A stretch of DNA of 64,000 bases from positions 2,666,001 through 2,730,000 of the forward strand of contig NZ_CP059888.1 of assembly GCF_016469335.1 (NCBI RefSeq). The letters are read 5' to 3'. Of the stretch, positions 1 through 9,264 are shown piece after piece (within the stretch, counting starts at the first letter, position 1; each line of letters starts with the position of its first letter). The DNA comes from Flocculibacter collagenilyticus (GTDB lineage: Bacteria; Pseudomonadota; Gammaproteobacteria; Enterobacterales; Alteromonadaceae). A model generated the notes under the pieces. The model was not told the DNA's origin and did no database searches. It was given only the letters and a program-made list of their open reading frames with translations. A program made the position numbers and the translations under genes.

Positions 1-263
1 ACAGCGTACTGTGTGCCTTTATGTTTTTCGATATATGCATTAGCATCAGCTAACGCATCCGCATCACCTGCACTTTTCTCGATAACTTGCGCGAAGCCGT
101 CAGAGGCAGTTTCAGCTTTTTCAATTTGCATCGCTGAATATTGACGCCAGCCAAAAATACCCGCTAAACCGATAGCTGCGCCTAAAATTATTGCATTACC
201 GTTTTCTTTCCAAAAACGTTTAATCGCTTCAACTTGTTGCTCTTCTGAATTATAAATTTCCAT
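1..263 (-). CDS. yfgM: YfgM-like SecYEG ancillary protein, 5' part only
   Basis: Partial gene: the first 87 codons are present and the frame runs off the left edge of the window. The start is the ATG whose complement lies at 261-263, 9 bases after the hisS stop. The translation starts MEIYNSEEQQVEAIKRFW, followed by a single hydrophobic segment (about residues 21-40), then a soluble part rich in Ala and Glu. This short cytoplasmic N-terminus plus one membrane span plus TPR-like periplasmic domain is the YfgM architecture. YfgM associates with the SecYEG translocon and periplasmic chaperones. Position directly after hisS is the usual gammaproteobacterial order (bamB normally follows). The C-terminal TPR domain cannot be judged here. 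Confidence 0.85.
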   Translation of the reverse strand, partial: MEIYNSEEQQVEAIKRFWKENGNAIILGAAIGLAGIFGWRQYSAMQIEKAETASDGFAQVIEKSAGDADALADANAYIEKHKGTQYA

Positions 264-272
264 GACTTCCTC

Positions 273-1547
273 TTACAACCATTCTTTTAAAGTGTCAGCT
301 AATGCGTTTAACGCAATGCTTTGTTGTTCTTGTTCTTTTCTTAAGTGCTTTACAGTAACCGTTTTATTAACGATTTCATCTTCACCAATAATTAACGCAA
401 AGGAAGCACCGCTTTTATCTGCACGCTTCATCTGCTTTTTAAAGTTACCACCACCACAATGTGACATAATTTTCGCACTCGGCAGTTGGTCTCTCAATTG
501 TTCTGCGACAATACTGGCATGACTTGCTGCTTGCTCTCCCATCGCACACACATATACTTGTGCTGGCGATAAATCAGCATTTGACGCCTCTAATGTTTCT
601 AACAATAAGATCAAGCGTTCAATTCCCATCGCAAAACCAACTGCTGTAGTGGCTTTACCACCTAACTGCTCAACCAAACCATCGTATCGGCCACCCGCAC
701 ATACTGTACCTTGCGCACCTAGCGAGTTAGTTACCCACTCAAAAACAGTACGATTATAATAATCTAAACCACGCACTAGCTTTTCATTAACCAGGTATTC
801 GATACCTAATTCATCTAATCGTTCACATAATTGTGAAAAATGTTGTTTCGACTCTTCATCTAAGTGTTCGGATAACTTAGGCGCATCTTGCAGAACGGCT
901 TGAACATCTGGGTTCTTCGAGTCCAAAACACGTAATGGATTAGAATACATTCTGCGCTGACTGTCTTCGTCTAAACTTTCTTTATGTTGCTCTAGGTAAG
1001 CAATCAGAAGATCACGATAGGCAGCGCGAGACTCTTTTGAGCCAAGGCTATTAATTTCTAGCGTTAAATGCTCAGCAATACCAAAACGTTTCCACATTCT
1101 TGCGGTCATTAAAATCATTTCAGCATCGATGTCAGGACCCGCAATACCAAATGCTTCTACACCTAACTGGTGGAATTGACGATAGCGCCCTTTTTGAGGA
1201 CGTTCATGACGAAACATAGGCCCCATGTACCATAAACGTTGCTCTTGATTATAAAGCAATCCATTTTGGTTTCCGGCACGAACACAACAAGCTGTGCCTT
1301 CAGGACGCAACGTTAAAGACTCACCATTGCGGTCTTCAAATGTGTACATTTCCTTTTCAACAATATCAGTAACTTCGCCTATCGAGCGTTTAAAAAGTTC
1401 TGTTACTTCAACAATTGGAAAACGGATCTCTGAATAACCGTAGGACGCTACAGTTTCACGAATAACCGATTCCGCCATTTGCCAAACAGGCGTTTGGGTC
1501 GGCAGACAATCGTTCATTCCTCTAATTGCTTGAATTTGTTTTACCAC
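273..1547 (-). CDS. hisS: Histidyl-tRNA synthetase
   Basis: Charges tRNA-His with histidine in the cytoplasm (class II aminoacyl-tRNA synthetase). 424 residues, the usual length. Motif 2 region is seen around [16 protein letters not shown], the HisA signatures as [15 protein letters not shown] and GGRYDGL, and motif 3 as [11 protein letters not shown]. The C-terminal about 90 residues are the anticodon-binding domain. The start codon read is GTG, with GGAA about 9 bases upstream; it places the protein in register with the E. coli start (K[10 protein letters not shown]). It is 148 bp downstream of ispG and has its own candidate sigma-70 promoter at 1592-1619. yfgM follows after 9 bp. Confidence 0.97.
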   Translation of the reverse strand: MVKQIQAIRGMNDCLPTQTPVWQMAESVIRETVASYGYSEIRFPIVEVTELFKRSIGEVTDIVEKEMYTFEDRNGESLTLRPEGTACCVRAGNQNGLLYNQEQRLWYMGPMFRHERPQKGRYRQFHQLGVEAFGIAGPDIDAEMILMTARMWKRFGIAEHLTLEINSLGSKESRAAYRDLLIAYLEQHKESLDEDSQRRMYSNPLRVLDSKNPDVQAVLQDAPKLSEHLDEESKQHFSQLCERLDELGIEYLVNEKLVRGLDYYNRTVFEWVTNSLGAQGTVCAGGRYDGLVEQLGGKATTAVGFAMGIERLILLLETLEASNADLSPAQVYVCAMGEQAASHASIVAEQLRDQLPSAKIMSHCGGGNFKKQMKRADKSGASFALIIGEDEIVNKTVTVKHLRKEQEQQSIALNALADTLKEWL

Positions 1548-1591
1548 TGATTTAGTTTCCAGTTGTTTCTATTGTTGACAAAATAGCGCGC

Positions 1592-1619
1592 ATTATAGCC
1601 GTTAACCTTAATTTGATAA
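1592..1619 (-). promoter_or_regulatory. Candidate sigma-70 promoter for hisS
   Basis: On the minus strand a perfect -10 TATAAT (complement at 1592-1597) is followed by a GC-rich discriminator (GCGCGC). A weak -35 TTATCA lies 16 bp upstream (1614-1619). It sits in the 148-bp ispG-hisS gap, the only sizeable gap in this gene run, so hisS can be transcribed apart from the upstream operon. Read by eye only. Confidence 0.55.
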
Positions 1620-1695
1620 AGCACAGGGTGTTGATTAACGCTCAAAAGCATTGAATGCTAGGACATATTAAAACGCACGCTTTTTCATTCGGTAA

Positions 1696-2796
1696 TTAAA
1701 GATTCGTCACTTTAATCCGGTTGCTTAAATATTGACGTACTTGAGACTCTAATTCATCAACAATATTATCGTTATTTATACGCAGTTTTTGTCGCTCACC
1801 GTTAACGTATAACCCACTTCTCGTTTTTGCCCCTGCAAGACCTACATCAGAAACTAACGCTTCACCTGGTCCGTTAACAACACAGCCAATAACCGATACC
1901 GTCATAGGGTCGATGATATCTTCTAAGCGCTCTTCAAGCGCATTCATTGTATTTACTACGTCGAACTCTTGTCTTGAACAGCTTGGGCAGGCAATAAAGT
2001 TAATACCTCTTGAACGAATACCTAACGACTTGAGAATATCAAAGCCAACTTTAACCTCTTCTACTGGATCTGCGGCCAATGAAATGCGCAACGTATCACC
2101 AATGCCTTCAGCTAAGAGCATACCTAAGCCAACCGCAGACTTAACTGCACCGCTTCTAAAACCACCAGCCTCTGTAATACCAAGGTGTAAAGGTTGTTCA
2201 ATTTGCTGAGCAAGAAGTCGATATGAGCCGACAGCCAAAAATACATTCGACGCTTTCACACTTACTTTAAATTGGTCAAAGTTCATGCGATCCAATATAT
2301 CCACATGGCGCATTGCAGACTCAACCAGTGCTTCAGGCACAGGTTCATGATATTTTTCTTGGATATCTTTCTCTAAAGAGCCGCCATTCACGCCAATTCG
2401 AATTGGGATCCCTTTATCTTTGGCACAATCGACTACTGAGCGAATGCGTTGCTCGTTACCAATATTACCTGGGTTTATTCTTAAACAATCAACACCGTAT
2501 TCCGCTACTTTTAGTGCTATCCGATAATCAAAATGAATATCAGCAACTAAAGGAATAGATGTTTGCTGCTTAATCAATTTAAATGCTTCTGCGGCATCCA
2601 TTGTAGGAACCGACACGCGCACAATATCGGCACCCGCTTGTTGAATTGCTTCAATTTGCTTTACGGTTGCAGCAACATCGGTAGTTAATGTATTCGTCAT
2701 TGACTGAACTGAAATAGGTGCATCACCACCTACAAGTACATTACCTACTTTTATTTGTTTGGACTTGCGTCGCTGAATCGGAGATTCACTAAACAT
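1696..2796 (-). CDS. ispG: 4-hydroxy-3-methylbut-2-en-1-yl diphosphate synthase (flavodoxin)
   Basis: Penultimate step of the MEP isoprenoid pathway: reductive dehydration of MEcPP to HMBPP using a [4Fe-4S] cluster. 366 residues, close to the E. coli enzyme. The N-terminal TIM-barrel signature [13 protein letters not shown] and the C-terminal cluster ligands [11 protein letters not shown] (two Cys) and CVVNGPGE (third Cys) are intact. The start lies 4 bp downstream of the rodZ stop, so it is probably translationally coupled within the rlmN-pilW-rodZ-ispG operon. No anomalies seen. Confidence 0.97.
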   Translation of the reverse strand: MFSESPIQRRKSKQIKVGNVLVGGDAPISVQSMTNTLTTDVAATVKQIEAIQQAGADIVRVSVPTMDAAEAFKLIKQQTSIPLVADIHFDYRIALKVAEYGVDCLRINPGNIGNEQRIRSVVDCAKDKGIPIRIGVNGGSLEKDIQEKYHEPVPEALVESAMRHVDILDRMNFDQFKVSVKASNVFLAVGSYRLLAQQIEQPLHLGITEAGGFRSGAVKSAVGLGMLLAEGIGDTLRISLAADPVEEVKVGFDILKSLGIRSRGINFIACPSCSRQEFDVVNTMNALEERLEDIIDPMTVSVIGCVVNGPGEALVSDVGLAGAKTRSGLYVNGERQKLRINNDNIVDELESQVRQYLSNRIKVTNL

Positions 2797-2800
2797 AATT

Positions 2801-3781
2801 TTACTCTATTGGAACTTCAAAATTTGCGGCAATATTTTGCGATAATGAAGACAGATCAACATCTTCACCATCTAACTGAATGATAACAGCACCCGGGCTA
2901 CATACTGTAACTTGGAAAGGTGCAATACCTTTTACATTCATTTCGTAACCTTCTTTTTTGGTACCGTAAGCAATGCGGTCTTCTGTTGAGTCCACCACAT
3001 TTATCCAACAATCCTTTGAAAAAAGCATGGTTAATCTGCTCGGCTCTGCTTGCACCCACTCACCTTCGGCGTTTTTACTAGTTTGCGCAACAGCAGCAAG
3101 ATCACTTGCCGTTAATGTTTCACTTTCGCTAGATGTACTCGTATTGCTTATTTCTTTAGCTGTAGTCTGCTGATCATCTGGATTTTGTATATTGGACGTA
3201 TCGGCTTTATTGCTTTGTTGTACCTCAGCATTACTCGCTACTTTTTTTTTATTACTGGTATCCGTGTTTATTGCTGCGTTAGCAGCATCGTTCGATGATT
3301 CAGCTGGCAATGCTACTTCAACCGCTTCTCCAACTGGCTCTCCTGTCGATATTTCCAATGACGGCAGTGCCAATGTGTCACGCTCTTGCCACCACCAAGC
3401 CAAGAAAGAGGCCACAATAATAAAACCAACAACATAGCTCACCCACATTAATTTTGTGTCATGACTTAGTCGTTCAGTACGTTTAGAAAATGACTGCATT
3501 TCAGAAGACTGTTTTGTAGCCACATCGAAATGCTCAAATGCAGAAAACACTTCGCTTTCAGATACATTAACTAATTTTGCATACGCTCTAATATATCCAC
3601 GAACAAAGGTTTGTGAGCCTAATTTCTCAAACTCGTTTGACTCAATATTTTCAATTACTGCAGGCTTTAAATTAAGCTTAGCCGCTACATCTTGCTGCGA
3701 CAGCCCTTTGCTTGCTCTCGCTTCTTGTAACAGTTGTCCTGGCGTGACAACTTCAATATTTTCAGATAACTCTTCACTCAT
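2801..3781 (-). CDS. rodZ: RodZ, cytoskeletal MreB-linked cell-shape protein
   Basis: Single-pass inner-membrane protein that links MreB filaments to the cell-wall elongation machinery. 326 residues: an N-terminal Xre-type helix-turn-helix (about 15-75, with [16 protein letters not shown]), a basic juxtamembrane stretch, one membrane span (about 110-130, ending in WWW), a long Ser/Thr/Asn-rich periplasmic linker (about 145-235), and a C-terminal DUF4115-type beta domain. The ATG overlaps the pilW TAA by one base (TAATG), so translation is probably coupled. The linker is low complexity and is the part expected to vary between species. Confidence 0.93.
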   Translation of the reverse strand: MSEELSENIEVVTPGQLLQEARASKGLSQQDVAAKLNLKPAVIENIESNEFEKLGSQTFVRGYIRAYAKLVNVSESEVFSAFEHFDVATKQSSEMQSFSKRTERLSHDTKLMWVSYVVGFIIVASFLAWWWQERDTLALPSLEISTGEPVGEAVEVALPAESSNDAANAAINTDTSNKKKVASNAEVQQSNKADTSNIQNPDDQQTTAKEISNTSTSSESETLTASDLAAVAQTSKNAEGEWVQAEPSRLTMLFSKDCWINVVDSTEDRIAYGTKKEGYEMNVKGIAPFQVTVCSPGAVIIQLDGEDVDLSSLSQNIAANFEVPIE

Positions 3782-5361
3782 TAGTATTTACTCGGATTAA
3801 CGATTATTATTTTCTGACCGAGCGTTATACGATCATCTTTTTTCATTTTATTCCATTTTAATAACTTGCTTAAGCGAACTTTATACTTCAACGCCAACCC
3901 GTATAGGGTGTCACCCTCTTTAATAGCATGATACACCTTTGGGCTCTTAAGATAGACTTTAGAGTCTGCGAACAAAGGCCCGTTTTCGGTTAAATCATTC
4001 CACTCCATTAACTTTTCCATGCGAATGTTATATTTCATTGAAATAAGATACAAGGTATCGCCTTTTTCTACACGGTGAAATGGCACTTCAACTTTCTTTA
4101 ATCTAGCAATGATCTGGTTCGTAGTAAGATCATCATATGCGTCTACCTGTTCGAACACTTGACTGTTAGTACTGGTAGTACTGGCCGTTTCATCAGTTAC
4201 ATCCTTTACAGCTTGCTCTTTAACAGTATCACTATCAGAAACAGAGCCATTAACTAATAAAGGTTCTGCATCTTCTTGCTGGCTTTCTCTTTTATTTATC
4301 GTTGGTTTAGCACTTAGTCTAGATAAAACCTCATCACTTCCTTGCTTATTTTGAGCTGTCTCAATGCTAGTTTGAACAGTAGAGGTTGCCTGCGTATTTA
4401 TTTCTACACTAGAAGCCGCAGGTGATTTTTTCTTTACAATCTTAATTTTAGGAGCTGCACTTGGTTGACCGCGCTTTTCACTCTTATTAGTCGTTTGGTC
4501 AGCATTACCATGCATCGTTGATGCCTTAAGTAACTCTTGTAATCGATGCTCTTCGTATCTATTTTTTAGTCGCTCAAACTCACTCGTGTGTAATCTATTT
4601 TTAATATAGCTCTGCGCTTCATAAGACTCAGGAAATAGTTTCACTAACATACTAGCGTAAGTTTTAGCAGCATCCACATTGCCCATGATCCGCTCTACTT
4701 TATGCCTAAGCATCAAGCCACGAGCACTCATTTTATTGTTTTTATCCATTCGCTCTAAATATGTGCGGGCAGCAACATAGTCGCTCTTAGCATACGCTAA
4801 TGCCGCTAAACTTAATAAAGTGTTAGCTCGGAATGGGTTATGAGATAGGGAAAACGTTAAATATTCTTCACCTTTATCGTATAAATCATGCTCAAGTGCG
4901 CATAATCCTAAGTTTTCATAAGTGTCAGCAACACGAATATAGCTAGGTACTTTAATCGCACGCAGCATAAGCTTTTCTGCTTTCTCATATTGACCAACTT
5001 TACACAAAAAAGCGCCGTAATTATTTAGCGTATCTGGATTTTTTGGATCTAAGTCTATCGCTTTTTCATATGACTTAATCGCTAAGCCATGTTCATTCAC
5101 CATCTGATAATAGTAAGCTAAGCTGATATGCACTTCAGGCATTTTAGGTGCAAAAGTTAAGGCTTTTTCTAAATTGTATTTAGCTTGAGAAGGCTCGCCG
5201 TTTTTTAAATAATTCAACCCTAAGGCGATACGGGTGTGAGCAGCATCTTGCGGATCAAACTTTCTTTGAAATACCGGTTTTTCAGACCCCTTTACCGAGG
5301 TCTGAGTAACACATCCGCTTAGTAATGCAAGTGATAAGGTGGTAACAACAAGACGTAACAT
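3781..5361 (-). CDS. pilW: Type IV pilus biogenesis lipoprotein PilW/PilF with two C-terminal LysM domains
   Basis: Outer-membrane lipoprotein (lipobox LLSGC near residue 17) with a TPR superhelix (about 35-260). This is the PilF/PilW pilotin family that helps the PilQ secretin assemble. Unlike the common form of about 250 residues, this one has 526. After a low-complexity linker (about 285-425) come two tandem LysM repeats, each with the (V/I)xxGDTLYxxxxKY core (RVEKGDTLY and AIKEGDTLY), suggesting peptidoglycan anchoring. It lies between rlmN (27 bp upstream) and rodZ (one-base overlap). The TPR identity is firm; the LysM role is inferred from the domain family. Confidence 0.88.
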   Translation of the reverse strand: MLRLVVTTLSLALLSGCVTQTSVKGSEKPVFQRKFDPQDAAHTRIALGLNYLKNGEPSQAKYNLEKALTFAPKMPEVHISLAYYYQMVNEHGLAIKSYEKAIDLDPKNPDTLNNYGAFLCKVGQYEKAEKLMLRAIKVPSYIRVADTYENLGLCALEHDLYDKGEEYLTFSLSHNPFRANTLLSLAALAYAKSDYVAARTYLERMDKNNKMSARGLMLRHKVERIMGNVDAAKTYASMLVKLFPESYEAQSYIKNRLHTSEFERLKNRYEEHRLQELLKASTMHGNADQTTNKSEKRGQPSAAPKIKIVKKKSPAASSVEINTQATSTVQTSIETAQNKQGSDEVLSRLSAKPTINKRESQQEDAEPLLVNGSVSDSDTVKEQAVKDVTDETASTTSTNSQVFEQVDAYDDLTTNQIIARLKKVEVPFHRVEKGDTLYLISMKYNIRMEKLMEWNDLTENGPLFADSKVYLKSPKVYHAIKEGDTLYGLALKYKVRLSKLLKWNKMKKDDRITLGQKIIIVNPSKY

Positions 5362-5388
5362 AAATCCAAACTGTGTAATTATTTTCTC

Positions 5389-6513
5389 TTACACCATTTT
5401 CACTGAAATCTCGTCACCTTTCATCTGTTTTTTTACTAATCTTTTAGTACGGTCGATAACATCACCTACTAATTGTCCGCATGCAGCATCAATATCATCC
5501 CCTCGCGTACGTCTTACAATACACGTAAGTCCCGCGTCCTGCAGCACTTTAGAGAAACGATCAATGCGGCTATTACTAGAACGCTCATACGGTGAACCCG
5601 GGTAAGGGTTAAACGGGATCAGATTTATTTTAGATGGCGTACCACGTAGCACTTTCACCAATTCGTGAGCCTGATCGGTTGAGTCATTAATACCAGACAG
5701 CATCACATACTCAATGGTTACACTGCTATTTGCTTTGGAACCATCAATGTAACGACGACAGGCAGCTAAGAATGTATCAATATCATACTTCTTATTAATA
5801 GGAACTAATTCGTTTCTAAGCTCGTTATTAGGCGCATGAAGTGAAATGGCTAGGGCAACGTCAATTTTTTCTTTTAAAATATCCAGAGCTGGAACAACAC
5901 CCGATGTGCTTAATGTCACGCGGCGTTTAGATAAACCAAAGCCCCAGTCATCCATCATTAATTCCATAGCAGGGACTACATTATTTAAGTTTAATAATGG
6001 TTCACCCATTCCCATCATTACGACGTTTGTAACTGGGCGACGAGTACTATCACCATGTAACCCAATATCACGCGCAACGCGCCAAACTTGGCCGATAATT
6101 TCTGAGACTTTTAAATTACGGTTAAAGCCTTGTTGAGCAGTAGAGCAAAAAGTACATTCAAGTGCACAGCCTACTTGAGAAGAGACACAAAGTGTGGCTC
6201 TATCTTTTTCAGGGATCCAAACCGCTTCAACTTCTTGACCACCTTCTAACAGTAAAGCGTATTTTTTAGTACCGTCGGAGGCGTCTTGTCTAACAGAAAT
6301 TTCAGGCGCTTTGATTTCACACATGGCGCGAAGCTTTTCTTTCAGCTTTTTGTTAATGTTGCTCATTTCGTCAAAGTTGTCATGACCAAAATGATAAATC
6401 CATTTCATTACTTGATCGCCACGGAACGGCTTTTCTCCGATAGATTCGAAAAATTCGCGCATTTGCGAACGAGTTAGATCAAGAAGATTAATTTTCTTTG
6501 AAGTGGCGCTCAT
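5389..6513 (-). CDS. rlmN: Dual-specificity 23S rRNA/tRNA adenine-C2 methyltransferase RlmN
   Basis: Radical-SAM enzyme that makes 2-methyladenosine at A2503 of 23S rRNA and A37 of some tRNAs. The CxxxCxxC cluster motif is intact ([11 protein letters not shown]), as is the C-terminal mechanistic Cys ([11 protein letters not shown]). I chose the ATG at 6513 ([13 protein letters not shown]) over a start 11 codons upstream: GAGGA precedes it at good spacing, and 374 residues fits the family. First gene of the rlmN-pilW-rodZ-ispG run, downstream of ndk and its terminator. Confidence 0.96.
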   Translation of the reverse strand: MSATSKKINLLDLTRSQMREFFESIGEKPFRGDQVMKWIYHFGHDNFDEMSNINKKLKEKLRAMCEIKAPEISVRQDASDGTKKYALLLEGGQEVEAVWIPEKDRATLCVSSQVGCALECTFCSTAQQGFNRNLKVSEIIGQVWRVARDIGLHGDSTRRPVTNVVMMGMGEPLLNLNNVVPAMELMMDDWGFGLSKRRVTLSTSGVVPALDILKEKIDVALAISLHAPNNELRNELVPINKKYDIDTFLAACRRYIDGSKANSSVTIEYVMLSGINDSTDQAHELVKVLRGTPSKINLIPFNPYPGSPYERSSNSRIDRFSKVLQDAGLTCIVRRTRGDDIDAACGQLVGDVIDRTKRLVKKQMKGDEISVKMV

Positions 6514-6626
6514 GGATTTCCTCAAACAACTTACAAAAAATAACACTTAGTGTTGTAAACGATAGTAATGCATTACATTTATTCACCCTACCCTTGATTA
6601 GCTCTCTAGGGTAAAAATGGCGACAA

Positions 6627-6656
6627 ATTGTACAATATTTATACAAAAATAACCAA
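6627..6656 (-). promoter_or_regulatory. Candidate promoter for rlmN operon
   Basis: Minus strand: -35-like TTGGTT (complement 6651-6656), 18-bp spacer, -10 TACAAT (complement 6627-6632). It lies between the ndk terminator and rlmN, about 115 bp before the chosen start. An AT-rich run surrounds it, so chance matches are likely. Confidence 0.4.
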
Positions 6657-6708
6657 CTGAATTGTATTTTTACCAATCCTAGTTAGATTTGCTATAAATA
6701 CTGGCACT

Positions 6709-6735
6709 AAAAAAGGGGGCTTCGCCCCCTTTTTT
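6709..6735 (-). terminator. Intrinsic terminator after ndk
   Basis: GGGGGC-TTC-GCCCCC hairpin flanked by six A on the left and six T on the right, so it is a symmetrical, very strong rho-independent terminator. It ends 18 bp before the ndk stop codon position on the plus strand and separates ndk from rlmN. Confidence 0.92.
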
Positions 6736-6753
6736 AACGTTAATCGCTAGCGA

Positions 6754-7185
6754 TTAACGAGTACGTGAGCAAAGCTCTTCTTCAGTGAAGAAGTAAGCAA
6801 TTTCACGTGCAGCAGATTCAGGAGCATCTGAACCGTGTACTGCATTTTCGTCAATTGACTCAGCGTAATCAGCACGAAGAGTACCAGCTAACGCTTCAGC
6901 AGGGTTAGTAGCACCCATGATTTCACGGTTTTTAAGTACTGCATTTTCGCCTTCAAGAACTTGAACCATCACTGGACCAGAAGTCATGAACTCAACTAAC
7001 GCGCCAAAGAAAGGACGTTCTTTGTGCTCAGCGTAAAAGCCTTCAGCTTGCTCTTGAGAAAGGTGAACCATTTTAGATGCTACGATACGAAGACCAGCAC
7101 TTTCAAAACGGTTATAGATAGCGCCAATTACGTTTTTAGCAACTGCGTCAGGTTTGATGATTGAAAAAGTACGCTGTAAAGCCAT
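6754..7185 (-). CDS. ndk: Nucleoside diphosphate kinase
   Basis: Transfers the gamma-phosphate between NTPs and NDPs through a phosphohistidine, balancing nucleotide pools. 143 residues, exactly the family size. The N-terminal [14 protein letters not shown] and the active-site motif [12 protein letters not shown] (catalytic His) are both intact. Monocistronic: a strong promoter upstream (7293-7321) and a strong terminator downstream. Conserved location immediately upstream of rlmN. Confidence 0.98.
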   Translation of the reverse strand: MALQRTFSIIKPDAVAKNVIGAIYNRFESAGLRIVASKMVHLSQEQAEGFYAEHKERPFFGALVEFMTSGPVMVQVLEGENAVLKNREIMGATNPAEALAGTLRADYAESIDENAVHGSDAPESAAREIAYFFTEEELCSRTR

Positions 7186-7292
7186 TTTTCTGCTCCAAAA
7201 ATTGATGGTTTGTTAAACGTATTTCCAATACATACATGAAAAACCGCTTAACCAACCTAGTTAATTAAGAAATCTAAAAATTCTGGGCGCGA

Positions 7293-7321
7293 ATTATACG
7301 CTAGCTTGATGCAAGCCACAA
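7293..7321 (-). promoter_or_regulatory. Sigma-70 promoter for ndk
   Basis: Minus strand: -35 TTGTGG (complement 7316-7321), exactly 17 bp, then a perfect -10 TATAAT (complement 7293-7298), followed by a GC-rich CGCGCCC discriminator typical of growth-rate-linked promoters. It would give an ndk leader of about 100 nt. Confidence 0.7.
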
Positions 7322-7367
7322 TTATATTTTTAGCTTGAGTGAACCACCTAAAATTCAAAAACATAAC

Positions 7368-7381
7368 TTGATCAAAATCAA
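7368..7381 (+). promoter_or_regulatory. Perfect FNR-type operator upstream of trhP-yfhL
   Basis: TTGAT-CAAA-ATCAA matches the FNR consensus TTGAT-N4-ATCAA at all ten fixed positions. Its centre (7374.5) is about 71.5 bp before the start site predicted from the candidate trhP promoter (about 7446), a spacing used by class I FNR activation. It lies farther from, and upstream of, the divergent ndk promoter. Binding is inferred from sequence. Confidence 0.65.
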
Positions 7382-7410
7382 CATAATAGAAATGAAAGGA
7401 TAAAGAGCCC

Positions 7411-7439
7411 TTTACCCTGCACTGTAAGGGTTATAAAAT
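7411..7439 (+). promoter_or_regulatory. Candidate promoter for trhP-yfhL
   Basis: -35 TTTACC (7411-7416), 17-bp spacer, -10 TAAAAT (7434-7439), then a GC-rich GCGCACCC discriminator. The -10 is one mismatch from consensus and the -35 is weak, as expected for an activator-dependent promoter. Confidence 0.5.
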
Positions 7440-7563
7440 GCGCACCCGCTATTTTTAGAGCTAGACTCAGTGCTTAACTTAAACGGTCATGCCACAGATT
7501 TATCAATAGTCCGATTTATAGCTAACACAAATGCGTTAACAGATTAAGGTTCATGAGGTAATT

Positions 7564-8991
7564 ATGTCAGACACACAAAATATCCAACAAACGCAAGCAC
7601 AAGCTTGGCTTAAACCGGAATTACTTGCACCTGCTGGCAGCCTTAAAAACATGCGTTATGCCTTTGCATATGGTGCAGATGCCGTATACGCAGGGCAACC
7701 TCGTTATAGCTTACGTGTTCGCAATAATGAATTTAACTTAGAAAATCTCGCTATTGGTATAAAAGAAGCACATCAACAAAATAAAAAGTTTTATGTGGTT
7801 AGTAATATCGCACCCCACAATGGCAAAATTAATACTTATTTAAAAGATATTAAGCCTGTAATTGAAATGGGGCCAGACGCGCTTATCATGTCAGATCCCG
7901 GCTTAATTATGTTAGTGCGTGAAGCCTTTCCAGATATGCCAATTCACTTGTCGGTACAAGCGAACGCCGTCAATTACGCCACTGTAAAGTTTTGGGCAAA
8001 ACAAGGTATTGAACGTGTTATTTTATCGCGCGAATTATCACTTAATGAAATAGAAGAAATACGTGAGTTGTGTCCAGAAACTGAACTAGAAGTGTTTGTT
8101 CATGGTGCTTTATGCATGGCTTACTCTGGCCGCTGTTTATTATCAGGATACATGAACAAACGCGACCCTAATCAAGGCACTTGCACTAACGCCTGCCGTT
8201 GGAGTTACGACGTAAAAGAAGCGAAAGAAGATGAAACGGGTGATGTTGTTCAAAAAATCACCCCTAATGACGTTATACCTACGCTAGGTGAAGGCCAGCC
8301 AACCGATAACATTTTCATGTTGGAACAAGATGGTAAGCCAGGTGAGTTAATGCCGGCATTTGAGGATGAACACGGCACTTACATAATGAACTCGAAAGAT
8401 CTTCGTGCGGTACAGCATGTTGAACGTTTAACTAAAATGGGCGTGCATTCATTAAAAATTGAAGGCCGAACAAAGTCCCATTATTACTGCGCCCGAACTG
8501 CTCAAGTGTATCGTCGCGCAATTGATGACGCTGTTGCTGGTAAGCCATTTGATGCAAGTTTAATGAAAGTGTTAGAAAACCTCGCGCATAGAGGCTACAC
8601 CGAAGGTTTCTTAAGACGTCATGCTCATCAAGAATATCAGAACTATGACTATGGCCACTCGGTAAGTGATCAGCAGCAATTCTGTGGTGACGTTATTGAG
8701 CGTAACCAATACAACGGTCTAGTCGAAATTGAAGTTAAAAATAAATTCAGTGTTGGCGATCAATTAGAGTTAATGACGCCAAACGGCAATATTAGTTTTA
8801 CTCTAAATAAAATGTTAGATAAAAGTGGCAAAGACACTGATGTTGCAAAAGGTTCTGGTCACACCGTTTATATTCCACTGCCAGAGGATATAGATTTGTC
8901 TTTTGCCATTTTGCTACGGAATTTAGATACACCTAGCATACAGAGTGAGAGTAGTAAAAAATCAATCGCCACCTTATCTGGTAACCTTTAA
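7564..8991 (+). CDS. trhP: tRNA 5-hydroxyuridine synthesis protein TrhP (U32 peptidase-like)
   Basis: Member of the U32 family known as YegQ/TrhP in E. coli, where it makes 5-hydroxyuridine at the wobble position (U34) of tRNAs by an O2-independent route. 475 residues. Seen: LLAPAGSLKNMRYAFAYGAD near the N-terminus, the U32 signature ELEVFVHGALCMAYSGRC, and Cys residues in the following segment (GTCTNACRW) that probably bind a cluster. The start is the ATG after GAGG (9 bases). Its TAA overlaps the ATG of the yfhL ferredoxin by one base. An FNR-type site lies upstream. The reaction is known from E. coli; regulation here is inferred. Confidence 0.93.
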   Translation: MSDTQNIQQTQAQAWLKPELLAPAGSLKNMRYAFAYGADAVYAGQPRYSLRVRNNEFNLENLAIGIKEAHQQNKKFYVVSNIAPHNGKINTYLKDIKPVIEMGPDALIMSDPGLIMLVREAFPDMPIHLSVQANAVNYATVKFWAKQGIERVILSRELSLNEIEEIRELCPETELEVFVHGALCMAYSGRCLLSGYMNKRDPNQGTCTNACRWSYDVKEAKEDETGDVVQKITPNDVIPTLGEGQPTDNIFMLEQDGKPGELMPAFEDEHGTYIMNSKDLRAVQHVERLTKMGVHSLKIEGRTKSHYYCARTAQVYRRAIDDAVAGKPFDASLMKVLENLAHRGYTEGFLRRHAHQEYQNYDYGHSVSDQQQFCGDVIERNQYNGLVEIEVKNKFSVGDQLELMTPNGNISFTLNKMLDKSGKDTDVAKGSGHTVYIPLPEDIDLSFAILLRNLDTPSIQSESSKKSIATLSGNL

Positions 8992-9236
8992 TGGCACTAA
9001 AGATTTTAGACAGCTGCATTAATTGTGATATGTGTGATCCAGAATGCCCCAATGAAGCCATTTCTATGGGGCAAAAGATATATGAGATTGAGCCAGACAA
9101 GTGTACAGAGTGTGTTGGGCATTACGATAACCCAACATGTGTCAGCGTTTGTCCTATTAACTGTATTATTGTTGATCCAGATAATATTGAAACGGTGGAT
9201 CAATTAGCTGAGAAATTTGTCAAACTACATGGTTGA
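8991..9236 (+). CDS. yfhL: YfhL-type 2[4Fe-4S] ferredoxin
   Basis: 81 residues, nearly colinear with E. coli YfhL. Two clusters of Cys ligands are seen: CINCDMCDPECPNEAI and CTEC followed by the characteristic insertion CVGHYDNPTC then CVSVCP. Soluble electron carrier. Its start codon overlaps the trhP stop by one base, giving a two-gene operon. This suggests it delivers electrons to, or helps mature, the Fe-S-dependent tRNA hydroxylation system. That partnership is inferred from the coupling. Confidence 0.92.
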   Translation: MALKILDSCINCDMCDPECPNEAISMGQKIYEIEPDKCTECVGHYDNPTCVSVCPINCIIVDPDNIETVDQLAEKFVKLHG

Positions 9237-9252
9237 TCATTGACTCAACCAT
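9229..9252. other. Hairpin between convergent yfhL and c-di-GMP gene
   Basis: ATGGTTGA, an 8-nt loop, then TCAACCAT: a perfect 8-bp stem that includes the yfhL stop codon. There is no T-run on either strand, so it is at best a weak or factor-dependent terminator, or an mRNA 3' stabiliser. Confidence 0.3.
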
Positions 9253-9264
9253 AACTCCACTACT

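Larger units (their letters stand above)
7186..7563. other. Divergent ndk / trhP regulatory region
   Basis: A 378-bp gene-free region. It holds the ndk promoter (7293-7321), a perfect FNR-type operator (7368-7381) and a candidate trhP promoter (7411-7439), listed separately. The remaining part, up to the GAGG Shine-Dalgarno before trhP, is a leader of about 115 nt with no convincing reading frame. Confidence 0.6.

Noticed and set aside
6541-6612. Small palindromes AACACT-T-AGTGTT and ACCCTA/TAGGGT upstream of rlmN
   Set aside because: Too short and without a known operator pattern; expected by chance in this composition.
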